Source of the DNA: Pelobates cultripes
Taxonomy: Eukaryota; Chordata; Amphibia; Anura; Pelobatidae
Assembly (NCBI GenBank): GCA_933207985.1
Contig: OW240917.1
Span: forward strand, 244,886,769 to 244,950,768
DNA: 64,000 bases
Direction: 5' to 3'
The position numbers and the translations under genes are program-made. Each line of letters begins with the position of its first letter. The stretch's first letter is position 1. The notes under the pieces were generated by a model. That model saw nothing but the letters and a program-made list of their open reading frames with translations. It was not told where the DNA came from and ran no database searches. Of the stretch, positions 28,930 through 40,020 are shown in pieces.

Positions 28930-29735
28930 CTGTATCTCTTCCGGGTTCGACATTCCCGCTATGCGGAGCTGGCCCCGCCCCCTTCTGACGCGGCTCTCTG
29001 ACACTACTTAGAGAGACCGCGCCAGAGAGAGAGAGCGCTTGGTGATTGTGGGACCTACTTCCGGGTATAGACGCCGGCTCCACAAGCTTCTCGCACAAGC
29101 CTTCCTAAACCTTTGAAGATAAAAGGATTATGCTTCATCCGCTAGAGGATTACTGGAGAACGGACACTTTACCATTTAACAAGTAGACTCTATTACTGAT
29201 CTCTTGGAGGACAACTCACATTAATCTTAAGTATAACTTCCAATTTATTATCTGGAATCTCAGTTATTAATGAACTGTTTCTTGCTTGCTCAAATCCTCT
29301 TTGCTGCATACACACTAATTATATTGAGGATAACTCGCATCAAGTTTAACCACTATGAACTGTTTCTTGCTTTGCAAATATTCTCTGCTACCTGCATACT
29401 ATTTCTATTGAAGATTATGCCTATCAACCTAAAGAATATTATTCAATACATCTCTGAGGAAATACTTATTGATGAACATTGTATTGTTTGCTATAACCAG
29501 CAATTTCTTCTTATTGAATTATTACCTATATGCTTTTCACTTAAGTTTATCACAATCATTAAAACTTTGTTTGATTCTCTAATTGCCAGCAATCCTCTCT
29601 TTTCTTAAAGCTACAGTATTGATAATTTAAAGATTCTCCGTTTCTTCACTATTGTAATTAAGGAGTTCTACAAGCTGCAGTTGAGTTCCAATTCTAAAAA
29701 CCCTAGTAGCATAACACAGAGTAGGCATGGGGGGG
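28930..29735. other. Unidentified AT-rich insert within N3
   Basis: Composition changes abruptly from GC-rich Gag sequence to AT-rich at about 29090 and back at about 29725. An imperfect direct repeat of about 88 bases is visible ('tgaactgtttcttgct' at 29272 and 29358). A 112-codon frame at 29270-29608 is Ile/Leu-rich, but its composition is what such DNA gives by chance. The element type was not recognised. Confidence 0.4.
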
Positions 29736-29748
29736 GGGTGTTCTGGGG

Positions 29749-30452
29749 GTGTGCTTGTCGGGTTGCGAGATGTCCCCTCTGGGTATGCATGTGGCGTTAG
29801 AGGTTAAGGAGAAGATCATAAAAGGTGAGTACGTGGACGTACTGTCCCTGGTCCCTCCGGACCGGGAGTCCGTGGATAGACCGCGACGGGGGATGCAGTG
29901 GACGGCGAAAAAAGCAAGCAGCTGCCACGTACATTTGGGAACTGGCTTTAAGGGTTCTCAATATTTGCAAGCGTGCTGACGCGGGCCTTCCCTGAGAAGG
30001 CACCAGCGTTATTCGGATATTTAGATCTTATACGGGGGGCGTATAAGGTTTATGGGGGTCAATGTTAGTTCCGCTATGACCAACAATTTTGCCAGAAGAT
30101 GGCGGTGTGTCCGGGTATGGACTTTGGAGTACAGGACAGGAGCCTTTGGCTCCTGTTGATGACCCCCAGTCGTCTGTCCTCCTTTCCTGGAGCGGCCGGC
30201 GCACAGGCCAGTGACCCAGCTGGGCAGTGCAGGGGCGTCTGTTGGCTCTACAATGAGAGCCATTGCAAGTGGTTTGGATCGTGTCGATTCAGACATGAGT
30301 GCTCTCATTGTGGAGAGGCCCACCCTGCCCTGCGCTGCTGCAAGAAAGGTAAGCAAGGTAGGAGGCCCACTAGGGAGGATCTCCCTAGAGGAGTGGACTC
30401 TGGTGAGCGTCCTAAGGATGCGCCCTTGGCTCGACAGGTACCCCAAGTGTAA
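29749..30452 (+). pseudogene. N3 Gag, core and zinc module, disrupted
   Basis: MSPLGMHVALEVKEKIIKGEYVDVLSL matches the GPLGLHL...KGEFVEIFSLLPLE region of N1 and N2. The frame is then broken. The CCCH finger (CWLYNESHCKWFGSCRFRH) and the C-x2-C-x3-H-x4-C knuckle survive in the frame from 30099. The phase-1 donor AAAG|GTAAGC at 30348 is also preserved. Confidence 0.65.
30345..30354 (+). other. Candidate 5' splice donor after the N3 zinc knuckle
   Basis: AAAG|GTAAGC, phase 1, at the same codon as in N1 and N2, although N3 is otherwise strongly diverged. Confidence 0.45.
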
Positions 30453-31860
30453 GGAGGCAGAGGTCCTACTGCAGGGGTTTTCGGTAGGTTTTGGATTCCG
30501 TTTGTGCATTCGGATTCCCCTTAGTTAGTGGACAATCCGTGTTTGGTGGTGGGTAAAGAAGGGATATTGGAGGAGAAGTTGATGAAGGCAGGATGGCCAG
30601 CCCGTTTGATACGCCGCCATTTCCCAATTTGCGTGTATCCAGGGTTGGTCCCTAAGAAGGAGCCTGGATCCTTTTGTCTCATTCACGACCTGTCATACCC
30701 GTCAGGCGGGTCGGTGAATGATGACATTGACAAGGAGGAGTCGCAAGTTCGCTATGCCTCCTTTGATCGGGCTCTGGAGTTGGTCCGGGAGGCAGGGAGG
30801 GGAGCTCAGTTGGCCAAGTCGGACTGCTCCCGGTCGACCCGGACTGCTTTCACCTGTTGGGTTGCCAGTTTCAGGGTTCCTTTTTCTTTGATATGTGTTT
30901 GCCTATGGGCTGTGCTATCTCCTGTTCTTATTTTGAAATGTTCGCGTCCTTTTTTGAATGGGTGGTTGCTCGGGTTTCTGGGTTAGCATCGCTAACTCAC
31001 TATTTAGATGATTTCTTGTTTGTGGGCCCACGGGAGTTGGATGACTGCATGGTGCTCTTAGATTCATTTAGAGCTGTCGCGTCGGGGTTTGGTGTGCCAA
31101 TAGCGGAGAAGACGTTTGGTCTGGTGGGGATTCTGTCCTACCTGGGTATCGAAGTGGACTCGCGGAGTATGGTTTTCCGGTTGCCGGATGAGAAACGGTC
31201 TCACCTGCTGTGTCTGGTGGATTCGGTAAAAGGAGCAAAAAAAGGTTCAGCTCCGGCAGTTACAGGCATTGCTGCGGCATCTGAACTTTGCCTGTCAGGT
31301 GCTACCGATGGGTAGGGCTTTTTGCCGGCGCCTTTCATTAGCGACTGTCAGAGTCAAGCAGCCGTTTCACTTCATTCGGATCACCCGCAGACAGCGAGAG
31401 GATCTGCAAGTGGGGAGCTCATTCTTGGGTAGGTACAACGGGCAATCTTGCTGGCTGCGCCCGGCGGTGTCCAATACGGATTTGGAGTTATACACCGACG
31501 CGTCCGGGACAGTGGGCTTTGGAGCCTACTTTCAAGGACGATGGTGCGCGGAGGCCTAGCCCCGCCACTGGCTGGAGACTGAATTGGGAGGTAACTTAAC
31601 GTTCCAGGAGCTCTTTCCCATTGTAGTGGCGTGGAACCATGGGGGTCGGAGCTAGCAAACCGTAAGGTGGTGGTGCACATGGACAACATGAGTGTTGTCC
31701 ATGTGATCAACCGGTCTACGTCTTCTCCGGTTTTGTCGCTTCTGAGGCGCTTAGTCTTGCTTAGTTTAGGGTAGAATTTGTGGTTGGTTGAGCGGCACGT
31801 GCCTGGGGTGCAGAACGACTCACTCTCTCGGTTTCAGTGGGACCGGTTTCAAGAGGCGGC
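30420..31860 (+). pseudogene. N3 reverse transcriptase-RNase H, disrupted
   Basis: Recognisable blocks: VPKKEPGSFCLIHDLSYP, GGSVNDDID, LPMGCAISCSYF, HYLDDFLFVG, YLGIEVDS, ELYTDASGTVGFG and RHVPGVQNDSLSRFQW. They fall in several frames with stops (for example a TAG near 31557) and a loss at motif A near 30830. Its closest relatives here are N1 and N2, but it is clearly a separate and older family. Confidence 0.75.
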
Positions 31861-32420
31861 TCCAGAGGCGGCCCAGCATTGAACCTCATGCCCAGCGGGA
31901 GTCTGGGACCTGGTTTCCTCAATCTGAGTCGGTTGGTGAGGGGGTCGCTGGCTGAGTCCATGTGGAGATCGTATGCTGCAGTGTGGCAGAGATGGACGGA
32001 GGTCTGTAGGGGTAGGGAATTGTCCTTGGAGGAAGGTAGGTTGTCGGCTACGCTGGCTTTGTTGGAGTTGCTCTGCGAGGATGGTAAGTCAGCAGCAGCG
32101 GCCGAGAGAACATTATCGGCCTTGTCGTTCCTGTTCCAGTGGTGTGGTTGGCAGGAACGATGTCGGACGGCGATGGTCGGTGGACCTAGTGCACGCGATG
32201 CGGCATGATGTGGCCCGCTGTTTCGCATTGTTCGGGGACCTGACCCTCATCTGGTCCGAGATTGTGCCTCGCCAGGTGTGGCGAACCGAGGGAAAGGGTA
32301 AGGCCCTAGAGCGCTATAGGCGGAAGGTCAATATGACCATGTCCCAGTTCGTGCGCCACCTGGGTGGTGTAGTAGTACGGCACATTGAGTTGGAAGGGGA
32401 CAATGACGCACTAATGAGGT
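31861..32420 (+). pseudogene. N3 YR N-terminus fused to SGNH C-terminus by deletion
   Basis: The YR core-binding region (LVRGSLAESMWRSYAAVWQRW) runs to about 32190. The sequence then passes directly into the SGNH middle region (DLTLIWSEIVPRQVWR, GGVVVRHIELEG), without the YR catalytic domain or SGNH blocks I and III. An internal deletion of roughly 1.2 kb relative to N1 explains this. Confidence 0.65.
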
Positions 32421-32727
32421 GAGATGGTGTGCTCCTGTCCCCCATTGGGTTGGACATCTTTAACATGGGACTGCAAACAGGAAGGAGGCGCTGTTGGCAG
32501 GGGGGCACGATGCCCGCGCAGTGTAGTGTGTGAGGAGGGTCATCGCGGTGGAGGTTTCCCTGGACAGTGCAGAGGAAGAAAGGAACTTTGGGGAGACGAC
32601 AGCTGGCACGAAGCTGATGGCGAGGAGCTGGCTGTCGAGGCTCATGGCACCGAATGCGTGTGAGAACTGCCTATTTGGCAAACACCCAACAGCTGGCAGA
32701 TTTGGACTGAGTTAAATTGTTAATTTA

Positions 32728-32740
32728 AATAAAGCTGTGG
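32728..32740 (+). terminator. Poly(A) signal AATAAAGCTGTGG (N3)
   Basis: 13-mer shared with the other Ngaro families, 100 bases from the N3 3' end. Confidence 0.6.
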
Positions 32741-32828
32741 CCGTTGCCCTTATCCACAAGAATGAGGGGTCACGTGTATTATTGTGGTGCAACGGGTTGT
32801 TGGTTGGGACTGGTGGGTCAGCAGTCAT

Positions 32829-32983
32829 GTGGTACTTAGCTGAGGCAGCAGCAAAGAAAGAGGGAGTGGCTTAGGTCACATGAGGGGACATAGTACAAGG
32901 ACTGATCCCATTGGTTAATATATCTGGAATGTTATATGGTTAACCCTTAAGGGTATTTGTTTTTGTTGTTATTGCTATATTAA
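32829..32983. repeat. DIRS inverted terminal repeat, right copy, inner part
   Basis: Inverted copy of 21031-21190: 'gagggagtggcttaggtcac' and 'aacccttaagggtatttgt' match the left copy on the other strand. It is cut at a TTAA by the next element. Confidence 0.8.
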
Positions 32984-33299
32984 CCCCTTAAGGACTTAGC
33001 CAAATGTACATGTTGTGAACAAAACAAAACGTAAACAAAACCTGGCATTTGCGTAATTCACCTCTTTCATATTAAATGCCCCCACCCTTATTATATATCA
33101 TTTTATTCAGGGGAAACAGGGCTTTCATTTAATATCAAATATTTAGCTGTGAAACATAATTTAATATGAAAAAAATGGGAGAATTTTTTTAGTTCTACAT
33201 GACAAATTTAACTGTCAATGTCATTATACTGTTTGCTTTTATTGCAATAAAATACACATATTTGTATTCAGCAATGTCTCACGTGTAAAACAGTACCCC

Positions 33300-34060
33300 C
33301 TATGTACAGGTTTTATGGTGTTAAAGGATCAAATATAGCACGTTACATTTGAAATTGAAATTCGCCAGATTAGTTAAGTTGCCTTTTACACTGTATAGTC
33401 TAGTATTGCAAATGGGGTATGTCCAGTCTTTTTTAGTAGCCATTTGGTCACAAACACTGGCCAAAGTTAGTGTTAATTTTTGTTTGTGTGTGAAAAATGC
33501 AAAAAACAACACTTTTGGCCAGTGTTTGTGACTACTAAAAAAGACTGGACATACCCCATTTGCAATACTTTGGGTTGTCTACTATTGCAAATGGTATGCC
33601 ATCATAGGGCTAATTTTCATTCTTGGGCTACCATAGGGTCTCAAAGGCAACATAACCAATCTGTCGTATTTTAATGTGAAAAAAATGAAACACAAGCTTT
33701 ATATTTGACGCTGTAACTTTAGAAAACACCATAAAACCTGTACATGAGGGGAGAATATTTGTGTTTTAAAACAGTAAAAAGTATCACAGCAATTATATCA
33801 TCCGTGTAAGTGCTGTTTGTGTGTGAAAAATGCAAAAAACTTCACTTTTACTGGCGATATCATCGTTGTAATACATTTTACTGTTTTGAAACACTAATAT
33901 TTGTGTTCAGCGAAGTCTCCCGAGTAGAACAGTACCCCCCATGTACAGGTTTTATGGTGTCTTGGAAAATTATAGGGTTAAATATAGTGCTAGCAAATTA
34001 AATTCCCTTTACTTTCGGCATGGGTTGTCAGGCAGGTCCCGCTAATTGTAATTAATTTAA
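33300..34060. repeat. Palindromic segments inside the piggyBac-like element
   Basis: 'caaatggggtatgtccagtc' at 33409 is inverted at 33547. 'gtacaggttttatggtgt' at 33303 and 33946 is inverted at about 33730. The phrase 'gtttgtgtgtgaaaaatgcaa' recurs at 33483 and 33813. These suggest serial inverted duplications. Confidence 0.6.
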
Positions 34061-34489
34061 ATACCTAATTATGTAAAAATATTACATAAATATATATGTA
34101 GAATTAATATATGTATATATATATATATATATATTTATTTTTTAATATTTTTATTTATATATAGGTATATATAGTGATATATACGTATATATTTATGTAT
34201 ATAGATATCTATTATTTCATTCTACGTGTATTGTGATATAAATATATATATAAATATCACAATACAGTTAGAACGAAATAACACATCTATTTATTTTATT
34301 ATTTATTTGTTATTATTTTTTAACGTATTTACATTTTTTATATTATATATAAATATATATATAAAACAATAATTATATATATATTTAATCAGTATCAGTC
34401 TACGTGTAATTTGATATTAATATATATATAAAATTATATATATATTAATAGTAAAATACACCTAGACAGTGTGTGTGTATATGTGTATC

Positions 34490-34530
<41 letters not shown>
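34060..34530. repeat. AT-rich microsatellite tract
   Basis: (TA)n and related runs with repeated 'tctacgtgt' motifs. The Penelope-like element begins exactly at the end of a long TA run at 34530. Confidence 0.8.
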
Positions 34531-34540
<10 letters not shown>

Positions 34541-34751
34541 AGATGATGGCTGCACTCCTCGGACTTCTAAGAAAGTGTCATAGTGCCATTAGATTTAAGA
34601 CATATATCAAGTATACATCTATGCTAGAACAAAACCATGCCAGATCTTATACTACTCAAAAAAGAACTACATATAAAGCTATACAAATACAGTATCAAAT
34701 GTTAATAAATAAATACATTGTAAATTTCATCACAAGCTGGAAATCTTAGAT

Positions 34752-36614
34752 TCATAAAAAAGAATTAAAGGACAGGTTTTCATTAAGTCCTCCAGGAGCT
34801 ACTGTTTTTAATTCATGAATCCAGTACGCTTCCCTGTTAAGCAATAAGCGGCCGCGATCACCACCCCGTCTGGGTGCAGGGATATGGTCTATTGCTGTAA
34901 ATTTCAAAGATGATAACGGATGTTGTGCATTGAAAAAGTGCTTAGCCACTGGTTTATCCGAAAATCCGTCACGGTACGCCAATCTAATGCTTGATCGATG
35001 ACCACGTATCCTCTCACACAACGGTGTCTCAGTTTTCCCCACATAATTAAGGCCACAAGGGCACATAAGTTAGTAGATCACATATGGCGTTTTACAGGTA
35101 ATGGTGTGCCTGATTTCGTATTTTTTATTAGAGTGTGGGTGATGGAAAGATTTGGCTGGCACCATATGACCACAGGTGACACACCCCAAACATCGTACAC
35201 TCCCCCTATTTGTTATATTAGGTGTTATATTGTAACTATTGACTGGATCAGTCCGTACAAGTAAATCCTTTAAATTCTTATTTCTTTTAAAACAAATAAG
35301 CGGGGTTTCTTTAAAAACTTTTGGAAGAGTGTCATCTGTTGCCAGCATTTGCCAATTATCCTTAATCACTCTAGCAACCGTAGATGAATGTTGGTGGAAA
35401 GTCATAGGAAAAACTAATCTTGATGGAGTGTCCAATTTCCTCGTGTCTTGTGCCGTTTTGGCCTCTCCAAGTGCTATATCAAGGACTTTTCTAATGTATC
35501 CACGATTAAGAAATTTTTGATACATCTCCAACAGTTGGCTTTCCATCATCTCATCATTAGAGTTATTTCGAATAACTCGCAAAAACTGGGCCTTAGGTAA
35601 AGATTTCTTAAGTGCCACAGGATGTGTACTTTGGGCGTGAAGCAAGAGATTACGATCCGTGGGCTTTGAATATAAAGTATATTCAATTTGTGTTTCTCCC
35701 ACTGTTAATTCAAGGTCCAAAAAATTGATTTTTTCACTACCAATATTCGCCGTGAATCGAACTGGCGTTGGTAATTTGTTCAACTGTTCAACCATATTAA
35801 CTGCCTCAGATTTTGTACCAGACCAAACGATAAGCAGGTCATCAATATAGCGAAAATATTGCACGATATGCTGATGATATTGAGATAAAATGTATTTTTC
35901 TTCATATACAAACATAAATGCGTTGGCGTACATGGGGGCCATAGCCGCCCCCATGGAAGTGCCCGCTACTTGTAGGTACCACTTATCTTGAAACCTGAAG
36001 TAATTATTTTGAAGAGTCAACATGAGTAACTCAAGAACAAATTCAATAGCAGGACCTTTATAATCTTGAGTATGTGTAAGCACTGTTCTCATAGCTTCAA
36101 CCCCCTCCTCATGGGGAATGATAGTATATAGACTGGACACATCCATAGTCATCAATAAATATTCATGACCATCGATACATAATGAATTCAATTTATTAAG
36201 CAGCATCTGAGTGTCCTTAATACAAGTATGTAGCTTCTCCACTGGCCCCTGAAAAATAGAATCTAACCATTTCGAAATGGGCTCCAAGACACCATCAACA
36301 GCGGAAACTATCGGACGGCCCGGAGGCTTTTCCGCATTTTTGTGTATTTTAGGACTGCTGTAAATGATGGGTGTACGTGGATGGATTTTATAAAGATACT
36401 GATATAATTGAACATCAATAAAACCATCTGTTAACGCCATTGATAAGACATCTGCTATTTTCGACTGGATAGATGTTGTAGGATCTCCTGATAACTCATG
36501 GTACGTATTTGTATCCGAAAGTTGTGCCAGCAATTCATCTGCATAATATCGATAATCTAATATAACAATTCCGCCACCCTTGTCCGCTGCTCTAATCACA
36601 AGTAGTAGAATCAT
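34752..36614 (-). pseudogene. PLE reverse transcriptase with GIY-YIG endonuclease, one stop
   Basis: RT landmarks: AADKGGGIVILDY, GRPIVSAVDGVLEPISKWLD, DVSSLYTIIPHEEG, GTSMGAAMAPMYANAFM, FRYIDDLLIVW, and NFLDLELT. The C-terminal part has RCLGCVTCGHM (Cys cluster) and the GIY-YIG-like module VIY...CGLNYVGKTETPLCERIRGH with a downstream NREAYWIHEL (catalytic Glu region). This combination is specific to endonuclease-bearing Penelope-like elements. A TAA at 35070-35072 interrupts the frame between VIY and the rest of the endonuclease. It would cut target DNA and prime reverse transcription if repaired by nature; as it stands it is truncated. Confidence 0.85.
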
Positions 36615-36646
36615 CTGCCAACTGTTTGATTATACTCCTTTGATGC

Positions 36647-37794
36647 TTAGGTTATATTCTGTGATACATTTTTTTGCCGTGAGAAGATATTTTGTAGCAT
36701 CTTATTAGATGTCGTTAAATAGGTTTTTATAGATGCTTTGCTAGACTGGGGATCGAATATAGATTTACATTTGAATTGATGCAAAGTTCCTGTATCTGAC
36801 AATGTTGGGTGTGAACGGCCAAAATATTCTTTTAGGCGCATACTGCGACCAAATTTAAAAAGTTCCACATTCCACATAAATTCATTTGGAAATGACGTGG
36901 GTACAAACGATAGACCACGGCTCAAAATTTCAATTTCTTCAGGGGTCAATTTCCTACATGACAAATTAAATATTGGTACTACTTCCTGTGGGGTGGTTTG
37001 CCCCGGGGGCCAGTTTTTGCCCTTGTGCCCACGTCTTGTTCTGCTCCTCCTTGGTCTACTACACGACTTCTGGTAATCGTGCCCACGCTTTCTAAAAAAG
37101 CCAGAGTGTCATGATGTGTGTCACTTTCAGAAGCTGACTCACCTGAGGTGACGTCAATGGTGGTAACTTTAGGACGTTGTATCCTTTTACGAAATCTCCT
37201 GGGTTTGTGTTGATTGTCTCCAGACAACCATTTATATACTCTATGCTGTTGGTAATCTAGTTGGACTTGCTCAAATTTGGCACGCTTGAACTTAATCAAT
37301 TCATTTTTGTATTTGACAAGTTCTTCTTTTAATTTTAATTTAAGCTGTACTCCCTCCGGTGTTGTAAGAAACACTGCATGTTCAGTTTCAAGATTCAAAA
37401 TACTCTGATTTACTTCAACCATATCAGCCTTAACATCCTGTATAATGATTAACATTAAGTCCAATGAGGCTTTATTTAATACATGGGTCCAGTCTTTACA
37501 GACCTTTGGTTTAGTACGCCCAATGGTAGGGATATTTAAAATCCTAAATCCCCTTGGAATTCTTTTAGCTTTATAATAGTCGGACAGAAATAATCCATGT
37601 AAATCCAAATCAATATATTTCTTATGCAATCGGAGTAGCTTAAAGTAAATATCCTTGCCTGTCCACTGTTGTGGTAATTGCAAACTTGACTGTTCCCACA
37701 AGATTTGCTGAGCTTCATCATCAGTAAAATGTAGGGTATCAGCTTGTTCTGAATACCCACCAGCTTGTGAAAAAAAATTGTCCATTAAAATCAA
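36647..37794 (-). pseudogene. PLE N-terminal region, frameshifted
   Basis: The first frame (37794-36979) starts MILMDNFFSQAGG and holds a helical, Lys/Glu-rich region and a basic tract (KPRRFRKRIQRPK). The second (36964-36647) contains NLSCRKLTPEEIEILSRGLSFVP, the conserved block that precedes RT in PLEs. They are joined by a frameshift near 36970, and another shift separates them from the RT at about 36620. Confidence 0.7.
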
Positions 37795-38367
37795 GTTAAA
37801 TCCTCATATAGAATATAAGTCAATGTGCTGAAGGGGCACTTCCACTAAATGTTTAACAGGACTGGTGCACAGGAGGAAGACTTGTCAAAATCTCCCAAAA
37901 AATACAAAAGACAAAAAAATCCTTGCACTCACGTATTCCTTTTAGGTATTGCCTGGTGCATGAGCCAGCGGACAAGCTAATTATAGAAACAAAAAGATGA
38001 TGGCTGCACTCCTCGGACTTCTTAAAAATCAAAATTCTTTATTATAAATCCATTAAAAAAATTACCAACGTTTCAGCCCCTCTCTGGGCTTTCATCAGGA
38101 TAAAAAAAAACACTACTAAAATTCTAATATAAACAGTTACTTATATATCTAAAAGAAGAATTGAAAAACTTACCACAGCTGATGTCCATGCCCGCCCGGC
38201 GTCCCAATGAACTCTGTGCGCATGTGCATACCTATGCAATCAAAACGAACAGATGTGACCCAGAAAATGTTGCCATAGTAACCAGGCAACACTAAAACGA
38301 AGCAGCGAAAAGCAAACAGGAAGCCCGCCCACTGGAAACACTTACACCAACCCGACGTCAACACGTA

Positions 38368-39676
38368 ATCTAAGATTTCCAGCTTGTGATGAAATTTACA
38401 ATGTATTTATTTATTAACATTTGATACTGTATATGTATAGCTTTATATGTAGTTCTTTTTTGAGTAGTATAAAATCTGGCATGGTTTTGTTCTAGCATAG
38501 ATGTATACTTGATATATGTCTTAAATCTAATGGCACTATGACACTTTCTTATATCGGTTAATATATTATTTCCTACACTTTTTACTGTCACTTTAAAAAT
38601 ATACATATCAATTCATTAAGTCTTTTTAGATGTAATTTTATTGAAATTCCCTTAGCACAAGTCACTTTTAATGTTAATTAGTTCAACAATATATATTTTT
38701 TAGTAAAATATATATGAATTTACATATTGATATATTTAAATTATTCTTCCACTTTATCAGTGCATGTATCAATTATGTTACTGATACATGCTATATATAG
38801 ACTCATTATTATTACACATAGTATATAGCTTTATTCAATTATACTTTATACCATATAGATCATATTTCACAATTAATAGAGCACTTTTTATTCTTCTTTT
38901 ATTATTTTTATTAGACTGCCTAATAGTAGTTTATTCTTATTATTCAATATTAGGAATAGTTAACTGTTTTATTGGTCTATTTGATGTACTACACTGGGCC
39001 ACTTTTGCAAATGTGTATATAGGTGCTTGTCCCCTTTTTTTCATGCCAGTTCTTTTGTGTATAGTTTTCTTTCTTTTGTGTACAGTATTTTTTTTGACCA
39101 CTGGCTTTGCCCCGCCGGTCCGGGGTCCTATGAACGCAGGCGCTAGGTTTCTAAGGAAACAGTCTCTATGGAGACGTTTTGCCAGACTATTGACACCACC
39201 TGACGTCGTCATGTTTTACGTGTTGACGTCGGGTTGGTGTAAGTGTTTCCAGTGGGCGGGCTTCCTGCTTGCTTTTCGCTGCTTTGTTTTAGTGTTGCCT
39301 GGTTACTATGGCAACATTTTCTGGGTCACATCTGTTCGTTTTGATTGCATAGGTATGCACATGCGCACGGAGTTCACTGGGACGCCGGGCGGGCATGGAC
39401 ATCAGCTGTGGTAAGTTTTTCAATTCTTCTTTTAGATATATAAGTAACTGTTTATATTAGAATTTTAGTAGTGTTTTTTTTTTATCCTGATGAAAGCCCA
39501 GAGAGGGGCTGAAACGTTGGTCATTTTATAAATGGATTTATAATAAAGAATTTTGATTTTTAAGAAGTCCGAGGAGTGCAGCCATCATCTTTTTGTTTCT
39601 ATAATTAGCTTGTCCGCTGGCTCATGCACCAGACAATACCTAAAAGGAATACGTGAGTGCAAGGATTTTTTTGTCT

Positions 39677-39690
<14 letters not shown>
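38368..39690 (+). mobile_element. 5'-truncated inverted PLE copy
   Basis: 38368-38560 is the reverse complement of the main copy's 3' UTR (34560-34750). 39215-39690 is the inverse of 37870-38367. The two copies therefore meet head to head at 38367/38368. Between them, 38560-39215 is AT-rich, with no match seen elsewhere in the window. A short inverted, 5'-truncated partner next to a full copy is a known Penelope arrangement. Confidence 0.7.
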
Positions 39691-39727
<37 letters not shown>

Positions 39728-39939
39728 TATATTTTTTACACTGATTTTAACTTTATTTTATTTGATTTCCAGCCTGCAGAGGGGATCCCAGGTGAGTCCC
39801 CGACCACGATCGCTGGTGTTGGATCGCCGGTGACCGGGTAAGTAAGAAAAAAACGTGAGGGCGTACTATTACACCCTGCGGCGTTTAGAGCCGCTTAGAA
39901 TAAGGCGTAATAGTATGCCCTCCAGTTTCAAGGGGTTAA

Positions 39940-40020
39940 AAATATCAATATCCTTTCTTGCTGCTGAGGAATAAAGAAAGAGAGAAAGCCTAATATGAGC
40001 CTCCGTGTCCTTTAATAAAA
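39940..40020. repeat. DIRS inverted terminal repeat, right copy, outer end
   Basis: 'gagcctccgtgtcctttaat' near 40000 matches in inverse both the internal complementary region (21611-21633) and the left outer end (about 21010-21030). Confidence 0.8.

Larger units (their letters stand above)
28050..32827 (+). mobile_element. Decayed Ngaro-like element N3 inside the DIRS element
   Basis: Contains Gag, RT, RNase H and partial YR/SGNH in the Ngaro order, all disrupted. The right end, 'gggtcagcagtca' at 32827, is identical in form to the N5 end and is followed at once by DIRS terminal-repeat sequence. The left boundary is not clear; a Gag-like start (MAANGAALQRLLQSYLE at 28143) suggests it lies just upstream. 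It carries an unexplained insertion at about 28930-29735. Confidence 0.7.
34531..38367 (-). mobile_element. Penelope-like retroelement (PLE), main copy
   Basis: Coding strand -: N-terminal domain (37794-36647), RT (36614 to about 35100) and a GIY-YIG-type endonuclease end (35100-34752), then a 3' UTR to 34531. Upstream, 37870-38367 matches in inverse the segment 39215-39690, a pseudo-LTR-like unit. Frameshifts and one stop make it inactive. Confidence 0.8.
32984..39935. mobile_element. piggyBac-like non-autonomous element with nested Penelope
   Basis: Flanked by TTAA on both sides (32980-32983 and 39936-39939), with short inverted ends CCCCTTAAGGAC and (reverse strand) CCCCTTGAAACT. The intact left DIRS repeat shows the empty site with a single TTAA, which supports precise insertion. 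The element has no transposase of its own. A strong inner inverted repeat lies at 33405-33445 versus 33525-33567, and long AT-rich stretches with TA microsatellites flank the Penelope insertion. Confidence 0.7.
20971..40020 (-). mobile_element. DIRS1-like retrotransposon with nested insertions
   Basis: The coding strand is -, with Gag 27499-26141, RT-RNase H 26306-24237 and YR to 23298. The left terminal repeat (20971 to about 21190) is matched in inverted orientation at 32829-32983 and, after an inserted element, 39940-40020. The internal complementary region at 21551-21633 is a fusion of the complement of 20971-21030 with the complement of 39997-40020, joined at 21610/21611. That arrangement is diagnostic of DIRS1-type elements and fixes both outer ends. 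About 12 kb of the 19-kb span is later insertions. RT and YR carry inactivating changes. Confidence 0.85.

Noticed and set aside
29270..29608. A 112-codon Ile/Leu-rich frame that could suggest a membrane protein
   Set aside because: AT-rich repetitive DNA in an insert within a dead retroelement gives this composition by chance, and no signal or motif is present.
38788..39414. A 208-codon frame with apparent hydrophobic segments
   Set aside because: It overlaps the terminal-repeat part of the inverted Penelope copy, and the hydrophobicity reflects T-rich DNA. It does not look like a membrane protein gene.
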